Notes: generated by a model not told the origin, from the letters alone. A stretch of DNA of 24,288 nucleotides from Candidatus Desantisbacteria bacterium CG1_02_49_89 (GCA_001871075.1 MNUP01000090.1:1-24288); one strand, 5' to 3'. Positions 8,162 to 16,244 are shown, numbered from the stretch's first letter. Numbers and translations are program-made.

Positions 8162-8237
8162 GTTTTTTCCGATTACAGTGATTTAAACTGAGATTACAAT
8201 GATTATTTAAAATAACTGTTTAAGGAATTTATCTTAA

Positions 8238-8275
8238 GCTATGAGCCATCAGCCATGAGCCATGAGCCATGAGCG
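8238..8275. repeat. short tandem repeat array, GCCATGAGCCATGAG words
   Basis: Consecutive ATGAGCC and GCCATGAG words fill the gap between argB and argD, ending 4 bases from the argB stop. Confidence 0.75.
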
Positions 8276-8279
8276 GTTT

Positions 8280-9119
8280 TTATGTTATTTGGGTTCCTAT
8301 TCCTTCATCCGTGAATATTTCAAGCAGCAGCGCGTGCGGTATCCTGCCGTCTATTATGTGCACTTTTTTTACGCCCCTGCTAACTGCTTCGAAACACCCC
8401 TTGAGCTTCGGTATCATTCCCTTCCCTGCCGCCGACATAGCTTTCTTCGCGTTCTTTTTGCTGATGCTTGACATCAGCTTCCCTTTTTTATCAAGCACGC
8501 CGCGCACGTCCGTAAGCATAATGAGCTTGTCCGCTTTCAGCGCCACTGCGATCTTTGAGGCGGCTTCGTCCGCGTTGACGTTATACACCTGCCCTTTTCC
8601 GTCAACCCCGACCGGAGCTATGACCGGTATAAAATCCTTGGCAAGCGCGCTGAGGAACCTGCTGTTAACCTTTACAACCTCGCCCACGAACCCTATGTCC
8701 AGCCCGCCGGGCATATATTTCTTCACAAGCAGGAATCCCGCGTCCCTGCCGTTAAGCCCCATCGCTTTGCCGCTGTGCTTGTTTATGTAATCGACGATGT
8801 TCCTGTTTATCTTTTTTACAAGCACCCGCTCCACCACTTCCATGGTCCGCCTGTCTGTCACCCTCAGGCCGTGGATGAAGTTTGTTCCCAGGTTCTGTTT
8901 TTTTAGCACGCGGGTTATTTCGGGCCCGCCCCCGTGCACGAGCACCGGGTTTATGCCCACATATTTCATTAGTATGACGTCCTGCGCCACCTTTTCGGCT
9001 AGGTCCGATTTGTCCATCGCCGCCCCGCCGTATTTGACAACGAACGTGTTTCCCCGGAATTTCCTTATGTAGGGAAGCGCTTCTATCAGTATATTCGCCC
9101 GCTCTATTACCTTCTTCAT
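8280..9119 (-). CDS. argB: ArgB, acetylglutamate kinase
   Basis: Phosphorylates N-acetylglutamate, the committed second step of arginine synthesis. The 279-residue protein has VVKYGGAAM (phosphate loop, about 27-35), VLVHGGGPEI, GLRVTD, NVNADEAASKIA and LIMLTDVRGV. The N-terminal helix before the kinase core (VIERANILIEALPYIRKFRG), together with the C-terminal EIFTDEGIGTQI, is the arrangement of arginine-sensitive hexameric acetylglutamate kinases, so feedback inhibition by arginine is likely (inference from family). The start is supported by GGAG five bases upstream. AT-rich and GAGCC repeat arrays flank the gene. Confidence 0.96.
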   Translation of the reverse strand: MKKVIERANILIEALPYIRKFRGNTFVVKYGGAAMDKSDLAEKVAQDVILMKYVGINPVLVHGGGPEITRVLKKQNLGTNFIHGLRVTDRRTMEVVERVLVKKINRNIVDYINKHSGKAMGLNGRDAGFLLVKKYMPGGLDIGFVGEVVKVNSRFLSALAKDFIPVIAPVGVDGKGQVYNVNADEAASKIAVALKADKLIMLTDVRGVLDKKGKLMSSISKKNAKKAMSAAGKGMIPKLKGCFEAVSRGVKKVHIIDGRIPHALLLEIFTDEGIGTQIT

Positions 9120-9136
9120 TTTGACTCCGTCAAAAT

Positions 9137-9169
9137 AAATTATGAATTATGAATGATAAGTTATGAGTC
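9137..9169. repeat. short tandem repeat array, AATTATGAATTATGA words
   Basis: Tandem ATTATGA-type words directly upstream of argB. They match, in inverse orientation, the arrays at 9209-9235, 16400-16431 and 20544-20577. Confidence 0.75.
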
Positions 9170-9208
9170 AAAAACAAGGTTTTTAATTTAAATATAATTC
9201 CATGCAGT

Positions 9209-9235
9209 TGATTCATAATTCATAACTCATAATTG
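9209..9235. repeat. short tandem repeat array, ATTCATAATTCATAACTCAT words
   Basis: Tandem ATTCATA/ACTCATA words just downstream of argJ. With 9137-9169 it forms an inverted pair enclosing the argJ-argB spacer. Confidence 0.75.
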
Positions 9236-9238
9236 GTT

Positions 9239-10444
9239 TTAATTGTAGGCCGCGTTGATCCTCACGTACCTTGTCGACAAGTCTGAAGTCCATATAACAC
9301 AGCCGGATTTCCCTGTCTGCATATCCACTTCGATCACAGCGTTTTTCCCGGTAAGCAGTTCCCTGGCTTTCTCCCTGGACCCGGGAACAGGAGCGTTGTT
9401 CTTCACTACCAGTATCCCGTTTATGTAAACCTTCAGTTTTTCAGGATCCATACTTACAGGCGCGTTGCCCACAGCCGAAACTATCCTTCCCCAGTTGGGG
9501 TCGGAGCCGTACATAGCGGTCTTGAAAAGGCAGGAATTGGCTATTGAAAAAGCCGTTTTTTTCGCGTCGCTTAAGCTTGCCGCGCCCTTTATTTTTATCT
9601 CGATAAATTTTGTGGCGCCCTCCCCGTCTTTCACGATGGCTTTCGCGAGGCGCAAACAAACGTATTCAAGGGCCTGGCAGAATGTTCCATATCCCGGAGA
9701 GCCTGAAGTTATTTTCTTGTTCCCTGCCCTTCCGTTCGCTAATACGAGCACCGTATCATTGGTGCTCCTGTCCCCGTCCACGGTTATCATGTTGAAAGAA
9801 CTGCCGACAGACTGTTTAAGGGCTGAAGACAGCGCCCTCCTTTCAATAACCGCGTCTGAAGTTATAAAACAGAGCATTGTCGCCATTCCGGGATGTATCA
9901 TTCCGGAACCTTTCACGATGCCGCCTATCCTTATTTTCTTTCCGCTGACCGTTGTCTCGACTGCAATTTCCTTCCTGGCAAGGTCAGTCGTCATTATCGC
10001 GGTTGCGGCGTCTGTCCCGGAAGCATAGGATTCGTTCATTATGGATGCAGCCAGCTTCACCCCGTATTTTATCCTGTCAAGAGGCAGAGGCATGCCTATC
10101 TTGCCCGTGGAAGCTACAAAAACGTTGTCCTGCGGGATACCGAGTAAAGCCGCGGTGAATTTCATTGTTTCCACAGCGTCCTTTATGCCCTGCCTGCCTG
10201 TGCAGGCATTCGCGCTGCCGCTGTTAGCTACAACTGCCTGGACCGGGCCGCCCTTCTTTATTATCTGCTTATCTACAAGCACCGGAGCTGCTTTTACCTT
10301 ATTAGTGGTGAAAACAGCGGCTGCGACAGCGGGGACCTTCGAGAAAATAAGGGCAAGGTCCTTCCTTTTCTTCTTGATACCGCTGTGGACTCCTGCTGCG
10401 GCAAAACTCTTCGGGGCAGTCACGCTCCCCTTAATAACTTTCAT
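9239..10444 (-). CDS. argJ: ArgJ, ornithine acetyltransferase / N-acetylglutamate synthase
   Basis: ArgJ recycles the acetyl group from N-acetylornithine to glutamate; bifunctional forms also acetylate glutamate from acetyl-CoA. The 401-residue precursor is a self-cleaving Ntn-like enzyme. The cleavage motif KGSGMIHPGMATML places the cut at Ala188/Thr189, with Thr189 becoming the nucleophile of the beta chain. ASTGKIGMPL (111-120), NSGSANACTG and the C-terminal GSDPNWGRI and AYN also match. The start has GGGAG about 8 bases upstream. It is first in the arg cluster; argC, which often precedes argJ, is absent, and a tRNA-Gly gene lies upstream instead. Confidence 0.96.
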   Translation of the reverse strand: MKVIKGSVTAPKSFAAAGVHSGIKKKRKDLALIFSKVPAVAAAVFTTNKVKAAPVLVDKQIIKKGGPVQAVVANSGSANACTGRQGIKDAVETMKFTAALLGIPQDNVFVASTGKIGMPLPLDRIKYGVKLAASIMNESYASGTDAATAIMTTDLARKEIAVETTVSGKKIRIGGIVKGSGMIHPGMATMLCFITSDAVIERRALSSALKQSVGSSFNMITVDGDRSTNDTVLVLANGRAGNKKITSGSPGYGTFCQALEYVCLRLAKAIVKDGEGATKFIEIKIKGAASLSDAKKTAFSIANSCLFKTAMYGSDPNWGRIVSAVGNAPVSMDPEKLKVYINGILVVKNNAPVPGSREKARELLTGKNAVIEVDMQTGKSGCVIWTSDLSTRYVRINAAYN

Positions 10445-10473
10445 TAAACCATCTCCCTTAAGTATAATGATTT

Positions 10474-10492
10474 AAGCCATTATATATGGCTT
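10474..10492. promoter_or_regulatory. candidate operator/promoter upstream of argJ
   Basis: Inverted repeat AAGCCAT (10474-10480) and ATGGCTT (10486-10492) about a TATAT centre, 30 bases upstream of the argJ ATG. On the minus strand the centre includes TATAAT, a perfect -10 sequence. I see no good -35 at the right distance, and the dyad does not resemble an ArgR box. A regulator overlapping the promoter of the arg cluster is plausible but unproven. Confidence 0.3.
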
Positions 10493-10538
10493 GCCATGAA
10501 CCCGAGCGTAGCGAGCGCAGCGAATTGAAAATTGAACA

Positions 10539-10590
10539 ATAGACCGTCCCGATGTAAAATCGGGACTCTATTTTTCGCTGTGCGAAAAAT
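10539..10590. repeat. two hairpins 3' of tRNA-Gly
   Basis: TCCCGAT-GTAAA-ATCGGGA (10545-10563) and ATTTTTCGC-TGT-GCGAAAAAT (10570-10590) lie directly below the tRNA-Gly CCA end in the direction of transcription. They could help 3' processing or termination, but no clean T-tract follows. The first resembles the hairpin after argG, including the trailing ACTCTA. Confidence 0.55.
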
Positions 10591-10591
10591 C

Positions 10592-10666
10592 TGGAGCGGG
10601 CAATGGGATTCGAACCCACGATCTTCGGCTTGGGAAGCCAACATTCTACCGCTGAACTATGCCCGC
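10592..10666 (-). tRNA. tRNA-Gly(CCC)
   Basis: A 75-base gene with encoded CCA. The minus strand begins GCGGGCATAGTTCAGCGGT. The acceptor stem GCGGGCA/TGCCCGC is perfect, the anticodon stem TTGGC/GCCGA flanks loop TTCCCAA (anticodon CCC), the T loop is TTCGAAT, and the discriminator base is U, as expected for glycine. Confidence 0.95.
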
Positions 10667-10676
10667 CCTCAATTAC

Positions 10677-10720
10677 AGTTTACAAAGTTTACAAGTCTAT
10701 AAGTTTACAAGTATAAATAC
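10677..10720. repeat. short tandem repeat array, AGTTTACAA word
   Basis: AGTTTACAA occurs three times with a variant AGTCTATA, lying between the two tRNA genes. Confidence 0.75.
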
Positions 10721-10761
10721 CGCTGCCTGCCCGCCTTTCAAACAACCCGCCATGAACCCGA

Positions 10762-10782
10762 CCCGCCAACATTCGTGGCGGG
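10762..10782. repeat. CCCGCC palindrome, copy A
   Basis: 21-bp palindrome with arms CCCGCC and GGCGGG and a 9-base centre AACATTCGT. It differs by one base from the copy at 13343-13363 and from the inverted copy at 11145-11165 inside the tRNA-Cys remnant. Confidence 0.8.
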
Positions 10783-10792
10783 GAGTGGTTTA

Positions 10793-10868
10793 TGGAGGCG
10801 ACGAGCGGACTCGAACCGCTGAATCGAGGTTTTGCAGACCTCTCCCTTAGCCACTTGGGTACGTCGCC
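10793..10868 (-). tRNA. tRNA-Cys(GCA)
   Basis: A 76-base gene with encoded CCA. The minus strand begins GGCGACGTACCCAAGTGGCT. The acceptor stem GGCGACG/CGTCGCC is perfect, the anticodon stem GAGGT/ACCTC flanks CTGCAAA (anticodon GCA), the T arm has TTCGAGT, and the discriminator is U, as expected for cysteine. It starts 6 bases after the stop of the GIY-YIG gene. A disrupted second copy lies on the far side of that gene. Confidence 0.95.
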
Positions 10869-10874
10869 GAATCG

Positions 10875-11117
10875 CTAATTATCAATTAACTTTATAAACT
10901 CTCTTCCTTTGCCCGTCTTTAAAAATCTTTCTCTTTTTGTTGCGTCTTTTTTATCAGGATATGATTCATAATGAATAATTTTCAATGGTGTTCTGTTTTG
11001 TGTCGATTTTACACTACCGTTATTATGTTCTGCTAATCTGAGCTCAAGGTTTGATGTCATTCCAATATAGTGCTTGCCGTCTTTTTCGCTTTTTAAAATA
11101 TAGACATAATATATCAT
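10875..11117 (-). CDS. small GIY-YIG nuclease-domain protein
   Basis: An 80-residue single-domain GIY-YIG protein of the YhbQ/UvrC-like group. Visible: YYVYILKS (3-10, the GIY strand), KHYIGMTSNLELRLAEHNNG (the YIG strand with the catalytic-type Arg), YPDKKDATKRERFLKTGKGREFI (the conserved Glu-containing helix). No other domain is present and the protein looks complete. There is no clear ribosome binding site; the ATG at 11117 lies in AT-rich sequence. It is flanked by an intact tRNA-Cys (6 bases downstream) and a tRNA-Cys remnant (18 bases upstream), which suggests arrival or duplication at this tRNA locus. Its substrate is unknown. Confidence 0.85.
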   Translation of the reverse strand: MIYYVYILKSEKDGKHYIGMTSNLELRLAEHNNGSVKSTQNRTPLKIIHYESYPDKKDATKRERFLKTGKGREFIKLIDN

Positions 11118-11134
11118 GTATACTCAATTTTACA

Positions 11135-11229
11135 AGCGGACTCGCCCGCCACGAATATTGGCGGGTTGCAGACCTCTCCCCTCCACTAAAGATTTGGCGG
11201 GCAAGCCTTAGCCACTTGGGTACGTCGCC
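11135..11229 (-). pseudogene. tRNA-Cys remnant disrupted by two palindromic inserts
   Basis: Same orientation as the intact tRNA-Cys. From its 5' end the first 24 bases match exactly (GGCGACGTACCCAAGTGGCT and onward). Then comes an insert of about 26 bases with an imperfect GGCGGG hairpin, then the anticodon-arm string GGAGAGGTCTGCAA, then a 21-base CCCGCC palindrome replacing the 3' anticodon strand, variable region and part of the T arm, then CGAGTCCGCT. The acceptor 3' strand is missing, so it cannot fold as a tRNA. Confidence 0.85.
11145..11165. repeat. CCCGCC palindrome, copy B, inside the tRNA-Cys remnant
   Basis: Arms CCCGCC and GGCGGG with centre ACGAATATT, the exact reverse complement of the 21-mer at 13343-13363. 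It replaces 18 bases of the tRNA-Cys sequence. Confidence 0.85.
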
Positions 11230-11267
11230 AATAATAATCTATTATCTATTGCTCTATTTTCTGCTTT

Positions 11268-11543
11268 TTATTTATTGACTATTCTTTTAAGTATTTTCCC
11301 TGGTTTAAAATAAGGGACTTTCCGGGCAGGAATACGGATAGTGGTCTTCGTTTTCATTATCTGCGCCGGTTTGGACTTTCTCTGCCTGACCTCAAACGTG
11401 CCCAGGCCGCGCAGCTCTATGGTCTCGCCTTTTTTAAGCCCTTCCCGGATAGCGCCGATCATCCTGTCAAGGATCATCTTCGCTTCCTTAGGCTTAAGGT
11501 TCGCCGCTTTCCCGATAGCGTTTATCAGCGCTTTGCTTGTCAT
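11268..11543 (-). CDS. HU/IHF-family DNA-binding protein
   Basis: A 91-residue bacterial histone-like protein that binds and bends DNA as a dimer. The fold is recognisable in order: N-terminal helices (MTSKALINAIGKAANLKPKEAKMILDRM in part), IELRGLGTFEVRQRKS (residues about 42-57), the beta-arm region TTIRIPARKVPYFKPGK, and the closing helix KILKRIVNK. The Pro that intercalates DNA in this family is present (IPARKVP). It follows hisG and precedes the tRNA-Cys remnant. Only a weak GGGAT site precedes the ATG, within a GTAACAT tandem array. I cannot separate HU from IHF subunits on sequence alone. Confidence 0.93.
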   Translation of the reverse strand: MTSKALINAIGKAANLKPKEAKMILDRMIGAIREGLKKGETIELRGLGTFEVRQRKSKPAQIMKTKTTIRIPARKVPYFKPGKILKRIVNK

Positions 11544-11552
11544 TTTTTATCC

Positions 11553-11587
11553 CGTAACATCGTAACCTCGTAACATGGTAACATCGG
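11553..11587. repeat. short tandem repeat array, GTAACATC word
   Basis: GTAACATC, GTAACCTC, GTAACATG, GTAACATC in tandem upstream of the HU gene; an inverted partner (GATGTTACGATG) lies at 11607-11618. Confidence 0.8.
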
Positions 11588-11632
11588 CAGGATTTTGACG
11601 ACCAACGATGTTACGATGAACGACGCACGAGT

Positions 11633-12508
11633 TTAAGGTATTACTTTATTAAGCGGGTACTCGATAATTCCTTCCGCCCCCGCCCTTTTGAGCGCGGGTA
11701 TGATCTCCCGGACCTGCTTCTCGTCCACTATCACCTCAAGCGCCACCCAGTCACCCTTGGTAAGAGAAGAGACGGTCGGGTTTTTCATAGCCGGAAGTAT
11801 CTTCAGAACCATCGCAAGGTTCTCCCTGGATACGTTCATTTTTAACCCTACTTTTTCACCTGCGAGCAGCGCGCCTTTCAGGAGTATTGACAGGTTCTCT
11901 ATTTTCTTCTTTTTCCAGGCGTCTTTCCAGGACCCCGGGTTTGCTATCAGCCTTGTGGTGGATTCAAGCACGGTGTCCACTATCCTGAGGTTATTCGCGG
12001 CAAGCGAACTCCCGGTTTCTGTCAGCTCTACTATCGCGTCCGCGAGGTCAGGGACCTTTGCTTCTGTCGCGCCCCATGAAAATTCCACGTCCGCCCTTAC
12101 CCCTTTCCCTTTCAGGAACCTGTTGACCACGTTTACCACTTCCGTCGCGATCTTTTTGTTGTTTAAATCCTTTACTTTTCTTATCGGCGAGTTGATAGGC
12201 ACTGCCAGGACCCACCTGACAGCCGTGAACCCGCTTTTCGCGTAGGTAAGGTCTTCCACTTCCTTCACTTTCGCGCCGCATTCCATTATCCAGTCTTTGC
12301 CGGTCAATCCGGCGTCAAGCTTTCCCATCTCAACGTACCTTGGCATTTCCTGAGCCCTTATAAGCCTGCAGGACATTTCCGGGTCGTCGCAGTACGGCGT
12401 GTAGGATCTGGAAGAAGCCACAATGTTAAACCCGGCCTTTTTGAATAATTCAATGGTTGCCTGTTCAAGGCTCCCCTTCGGTATCCCCAGCTTTAATATC
12501 TTTTTCAT
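11633..12508 (-). CDS. hisG: HisG, ATP phosphoribosyltransferase (long form)
   Basis: Catalyses the first step of histidine synthesis, joining ATP and PRPP. The 291-residue protein starts [14 protein letters not shown] and has [54 protein letters not shown] (the PRPP-binding region, about 164-190) and a C-terminal ACT-like regulatory domain (about 212-291, [20 protein letters not shown]). This is the long, hexameric form, feedback-inhibited by histidine, which does not need HisZ. AGGAG six bases upstream fixes the start. No other his genes are in the window; it stands between rsmD and an HU gene. Confidence 0.96.
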   Translation of the reverse strand: MKKILKLGIPKGSLEQATIELFKKAGFNIVASSRSYTPYCDDPEMSCRLIRAQEMPRYVEMGKLDAGLTGKDWIMECGAKVKEVEDLTYAKSGFTAVRWVLAVPINSPIRKVKDLNNKKIATEVVNVVNRFLKGKGVRADVEFSWGATEAKVPDLADAIVELTETGSSLAANNLRIVDTVLESTTRLIANPGSWKDAWKKKKIENLSILLKGALLAGEKVGLKMNVSRENLAMVLKILPAMKNPTVSSLTKGDWVALEVIVDEKQVREIIPALKRAGAEGIIEYPLNKVIP

Positions 12509-12583
12509 TTTGTACTCCTGATGACAGCGATTTTTTACTGCCGATTACAACGATAAAAAGACAAACGCCTTTTTCACAGGGAT

Positions 12584-13165
12584 TTAAAGAGATTTAAAAG
12601 GCTGAACCGGCTTAACCGGCTTAACTTTTATTATAAGAAGGACGGTGTCGCCGTATTTCCTTTCGTCCGCAAGCGCAAGCCCGCCCGGTATAATTACTTT
12701 TTCCTTTTTATGCCGCTGGACGAAGATCACCCCGCCTTCTCTGAGAACGTTCTTTTTTTCGAGAGAATCAAGGACCCTGTCCGCGTATCCCTTGTAATAA
12801 GGCGGGCCTATAAAAATTATGTCGAACTCATCCCCTTTTGCTTCGGCAATGTTCAGCCAGGAAAGAACGTCGTTCCTGAAAACGGATGACCTGCCCCCGA
12901 TGCCGAGTGTTTTAAGGTTGTATTCTATTACCCGGACCGCTTTTTCCGCGTTCTCCACAAAAACAGCGGACACGGCGTTCCTGCTGAGCGCCTCGATCCC
13001 AACGCTGCCAGTGCCCGCGAACAGGTCCAGGAAAGCGGAATCTATCACTCGCGGCCCTATAAGGTCAAAAAGGGCCTTCCTTGCCATTTCAGATATGGGG
13101 CGGGTGGAGATTCCTTCAAGGGTTTTGATCTTCCTGCCTCTGAACTCGCCCCCGGTTATTCTCAT
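12584..13165 (-). CDS. rsmD: RsmD-like 16S rRNA guanine-N2 methyltransferase
   Basis: RsmD methylates G966 of 16S rRNA. I start at 13165 (MRITGGEFRGRKI, the usual N terminus), giving 193 residues; the longer frame to 13249 adds residues encoded by GATTACACAGATT tandem repeats. Visible: RPISEMARKALFDLIG, the AdoMet loop LDLFAGTGSVGIEALSR (46-62), AVFVENAEKAVRVIEYNL. The motif IV, normally DPPY or NPPY, reads IGPPYY (Gly120), a substitution at a residue expected to contact the base. The last residues (KPVKPVQPFKSL) come from AACCGGCTT tandem repeats. Weak ribosome binding site. It may still be active, but the Gly is a warning sign. Confidence 0.88.
   Translation of the reverse strand: MRITGGEFRGRKIKTLEGISTRPISEMARKALFDLIGPRVIDSAFLDLFAGTGSVGIEALSRNAVSAVFVENAEKAVRVIEYNLKTLGIGGRSSVFRNDVLSWLNIAEAKGDEFDIIFIGPPYYKGYADRVLDSLEKKNVLREGGVIFVQRHKKEKVIIPGGLALADERKYGDTVLLIIKVKPVKPVQPFKSL
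12600..12625. repeat. short tandem repeat array, AACCGGCTT word
   Basis: AACCGGCTT occurs twice with a flanking partial copy, inside the rsmD 3' end, encoding the KPVKPV tail. The AACCGGCT word recurs at 23313-23341. Confidence 0.75.
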
Positions 13166-13175
13166 CATGTTTTCA

Positions 13176-13211
13176 CTGATTACACAGATTTTTAAATAGA
13201 TTACACAGATT
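13176..13211. repeat. short tandem repeat array, GATTACACAGATT word
   Basis: Two direct GATTACACAGATT copies just upstream of rsmD. The same word forms the outer arms of the palindrome at 5783-5905. It creates the spurious 27-residue extension of the rsmD frame. Confidence 0.8.
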
Positions 13212-13247
13212 AAATAAATTCCTTTCCCGAAGGAATCCCCTTGGGAC

Positions 13248-13297
13248 ATCCAGGATCTAGCATCCAGGATCTGTATCCGGCTATGAGCTATGAGCTA
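13248..13297. repeat. two short tandem arrays: CATCCAGGATCT and CTATGAG
   Basis: CATCCAGGATCTAG and CATCCAGGATCT in tandem, then CTATGAG twice (13281-13297), between rsmD and the outer-membrane protein pseudogene. Confidence 0.75.
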
Positions 13298-13331
13298 CAG
13301 TAGGCCCATTGCTTCAGCTCTGGGCCGTAGG

Positions 13332-13370
13332 TCCCTGCATTGCCCGCCAATATTCGTGGCGGGGCAGGGA
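13332..13370. repeat. CCCGCC palindrome, copy C, with outer TCCCTGC arms
   Basis: Inner 21-mer (13343-13363): CCCGCC, AATATTCGT, GGCGGG. Outer arms TCCCTGC (13332-13338) and GCAGGGA (13364-13370) extend the stem. It is identical to the inverse of copy B in the tRNA-Cys remnant. Confidence 0.85.
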
Positions 13371-13387
13371 TGAGCCATATGCGTTAG

Positions 13388-13852
13388 TTAAAAGTAATAC
13401 GTCATTCCCGCGTTGAATATAAGTCCCCAGTCCGCATAACTGCCGATCGTACTGGTAAGGCTGACCCAGTATATGCCCGCGTCGCCGCCCATAGCTATAT
13501 TCTTGGCCGCAAAGAACTCTGCCCCCGCAAACCCGCCTGTGACTAAGCCGCCCGTAAGGACGTCGGAGAATATCCAGTCAAACTCGCCGCCTGTTTAGAT
13601 AGTTATGGGGATGCTTCCGGGTATCTCGAACAGGTTATAGTATCCCCTGCCCCCGACAGTGATGTTGTTAAGCGCGAACTGGGCCCTTCCTTCAACAAGA
13701 ATGTTATCCGTGATGCCGTACCTTACCTGTAAACCCGGGTAATTGGCGCCCACGCCCAGCTTGCCTTTGATATCAGCGCTGAAACAGTCCACTGTCCACA
13801 TTCCGCAGACCACGGCAAACGCTAAAACCACTAACAGCACTAACTTTTTCAT
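13388..13852 (-). pseudogene. small outer-membrane beta-barrel-like protein interrupted by in-frame TAA
   Basis: Start ATG at 13852 has a strong AGGAGG site five bases upstream. The frame begins MKKLVLLVVLAFAVVCGMWT, a signal peptide, then alternating strand-like segments (GKLGVGANYPGLQVRYGITD, LVEGRAQFALNNITVGGRGY). Codon 86 is TAA (13597-13595). Reading on in the same frame gives TGGEFDWIFSDVLTGG and GGFAGAEFFAAKNIAMGGDA and ends AGMTYYF at TAA 13390-13388. The aromatic C-terminal residue is typical of outer-membrane barrels. Restored length is 154 residues. I call it a nonsense-disrupted gene; programmed readthrough or a sequencing error are alternatives. I do not recognise a specific family. 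Confidence 0.7.
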
Positions 13853-13955
13853 TTGACCCTCCTGTGTAAAAACGATTAGAGCGATTTTAAAAATGTTTAT
13901 CCCAATGAGATCCCTTTGAGATTGTAGGGCGCCGGTGGAATTCGGGGAAATAGAA

Positions 13956-14198
13956 TTAGCCTGCACTAACAGATAATTGTGCGGTTTTACCTGTAAGTTT
14001 ATCAGTTAAAACAAATTTACCACCCTTTATAATCTGGAGTTGTTCGTTTGCATTCAGCAGTTCAATACCACAGATTTTTCCATCAGAGGAGATGTCAACA
14101 TTTAATTCATCACTTATTTTGATGGTATCAACTTCACCAGATTTCTCCCTAAACTTGATGTACGCGATATTATACTTGGAGTCATAACTTACTTCCAT
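13956..14198 (-). CDS. DUF2283 family protein, copy 2
   Basis: An 80-residue protein beginning MEVSYDSKYNIAYIKFRE, with ISDELNVDISSDGKICGIELLNAN, the DUF2283 pattern. GGGGGTGAG lies just upstream of the ATG. It starts 11 bases after the stop of the intact DUF4258 gene, so the two form one unit. Suspected, not shown, to be the antitoxin-like half of a two-gene module. It is clearly related in layout to copy 1 at 4011-4229 but diverged in sequence, so the two are not recent duplicates. It is the second last member of the tgt transcription unit, if that runs on. Confidence 0.85.
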   Translation of the reverse strand: MEVSYDSKYNIAYIKFREKSGEVDTIKISDELNVDISSDGKICGIELLNANEQLQIIKGGKFVLTDKLTGKTAQLSVSAG

Positions 14199-14209
14199 AA
14201 TCTCACCCC

Positions 14210-14461
14210 CTAAAAGTATTTCACCAAAACCGTAATTGCAACCCAGTCTTTCCCTTCCTCAACGGCGAATACTTCTATCTGTTTTGTGTAGTATTTCTTC
14301 CCTCTCCACATTTCATCAAAAACAAAGTTGTGTCTAAATCCTGTCCGGCCAAATCTTGCTGGAAATTTCTCACCTACTTCTACTGTTTTTATTACTTCCT
14401 CTTCTTTTGCTCCACGTTCTTGCATTCGTTCTTTAGCATGAGGACGGATTTTTATAGTCAT
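14210..14461 (-). CDS. DUF4258 family protein, intact
   Basis: I start at 14461 (MTIKIRPHAKERMQERGA), with GGAAGG upstream; an earlier start eleven codons up has no support. The 83-residue protein has the DUF4258 pattern: His-Ala near the N terminus followed by RMQERGAKEEEVIKTV, then FRHNFVFDEMWRGKKYYTKQIEVFAVEE, then VAITVLVKYF. DUF4258 proteins are small, RelE-like or RNA-associated in some predictions, and often paired with DUF2283. It gives a direct comparison for the interrupted copy at 4213-4494. Confidence 0.85.
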   Translation of the reverse strand: MTIKIRPHAKERMQERGAKEEEVIKTVEVGEKFPARFGRTGFRHNFVFDEMWRGKKYYTKQIEVFAVEEGKDWVAITVLVKYF

Positions 14462-14500
14462 TGGATTCACCTTCCAAAGTTTTAAACTGGACACTGTATT

Positions 14501-16044
<1,544 letters not shown>

Positions 16045-16216
16045 TTATATTGATTTTTGCTCAAAATGCAAGTAAAAAAACTAATTTAACCACACGATTA
16101 CACACGATTTACACGAGATTGCCCTTGTTCCTGCTTTGACACTCTGATTCTATGACTCTTTGACTCTAAATTTAACCACAGAGGCACGGAGGCATAGAGT
16201 AATCTTTGGTTTTTAC

Positions 16217-16244
16217 AAATGACTAACAACTAATGACAAATGAC
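16217..16244. repeat. short tandem repeat array, AATGACAAATGACT word
   Basis: AAATGACTAAC, AACTAATGAC and AAATGACT in series. The same words recur next to the cpaF stop at 17920-17951. They resemble the short tandemly repeated repetitive sequences described in cyanobacteria. Confidence 0.75.

Noticed and set aside
13169-13249. 27-residue N-terminal extension of RsmD
   Set aside because: It is encoded by GATTACACAGATT tandem repeats and is absent from the usual RsmD N terminus (MRIxGGxF).
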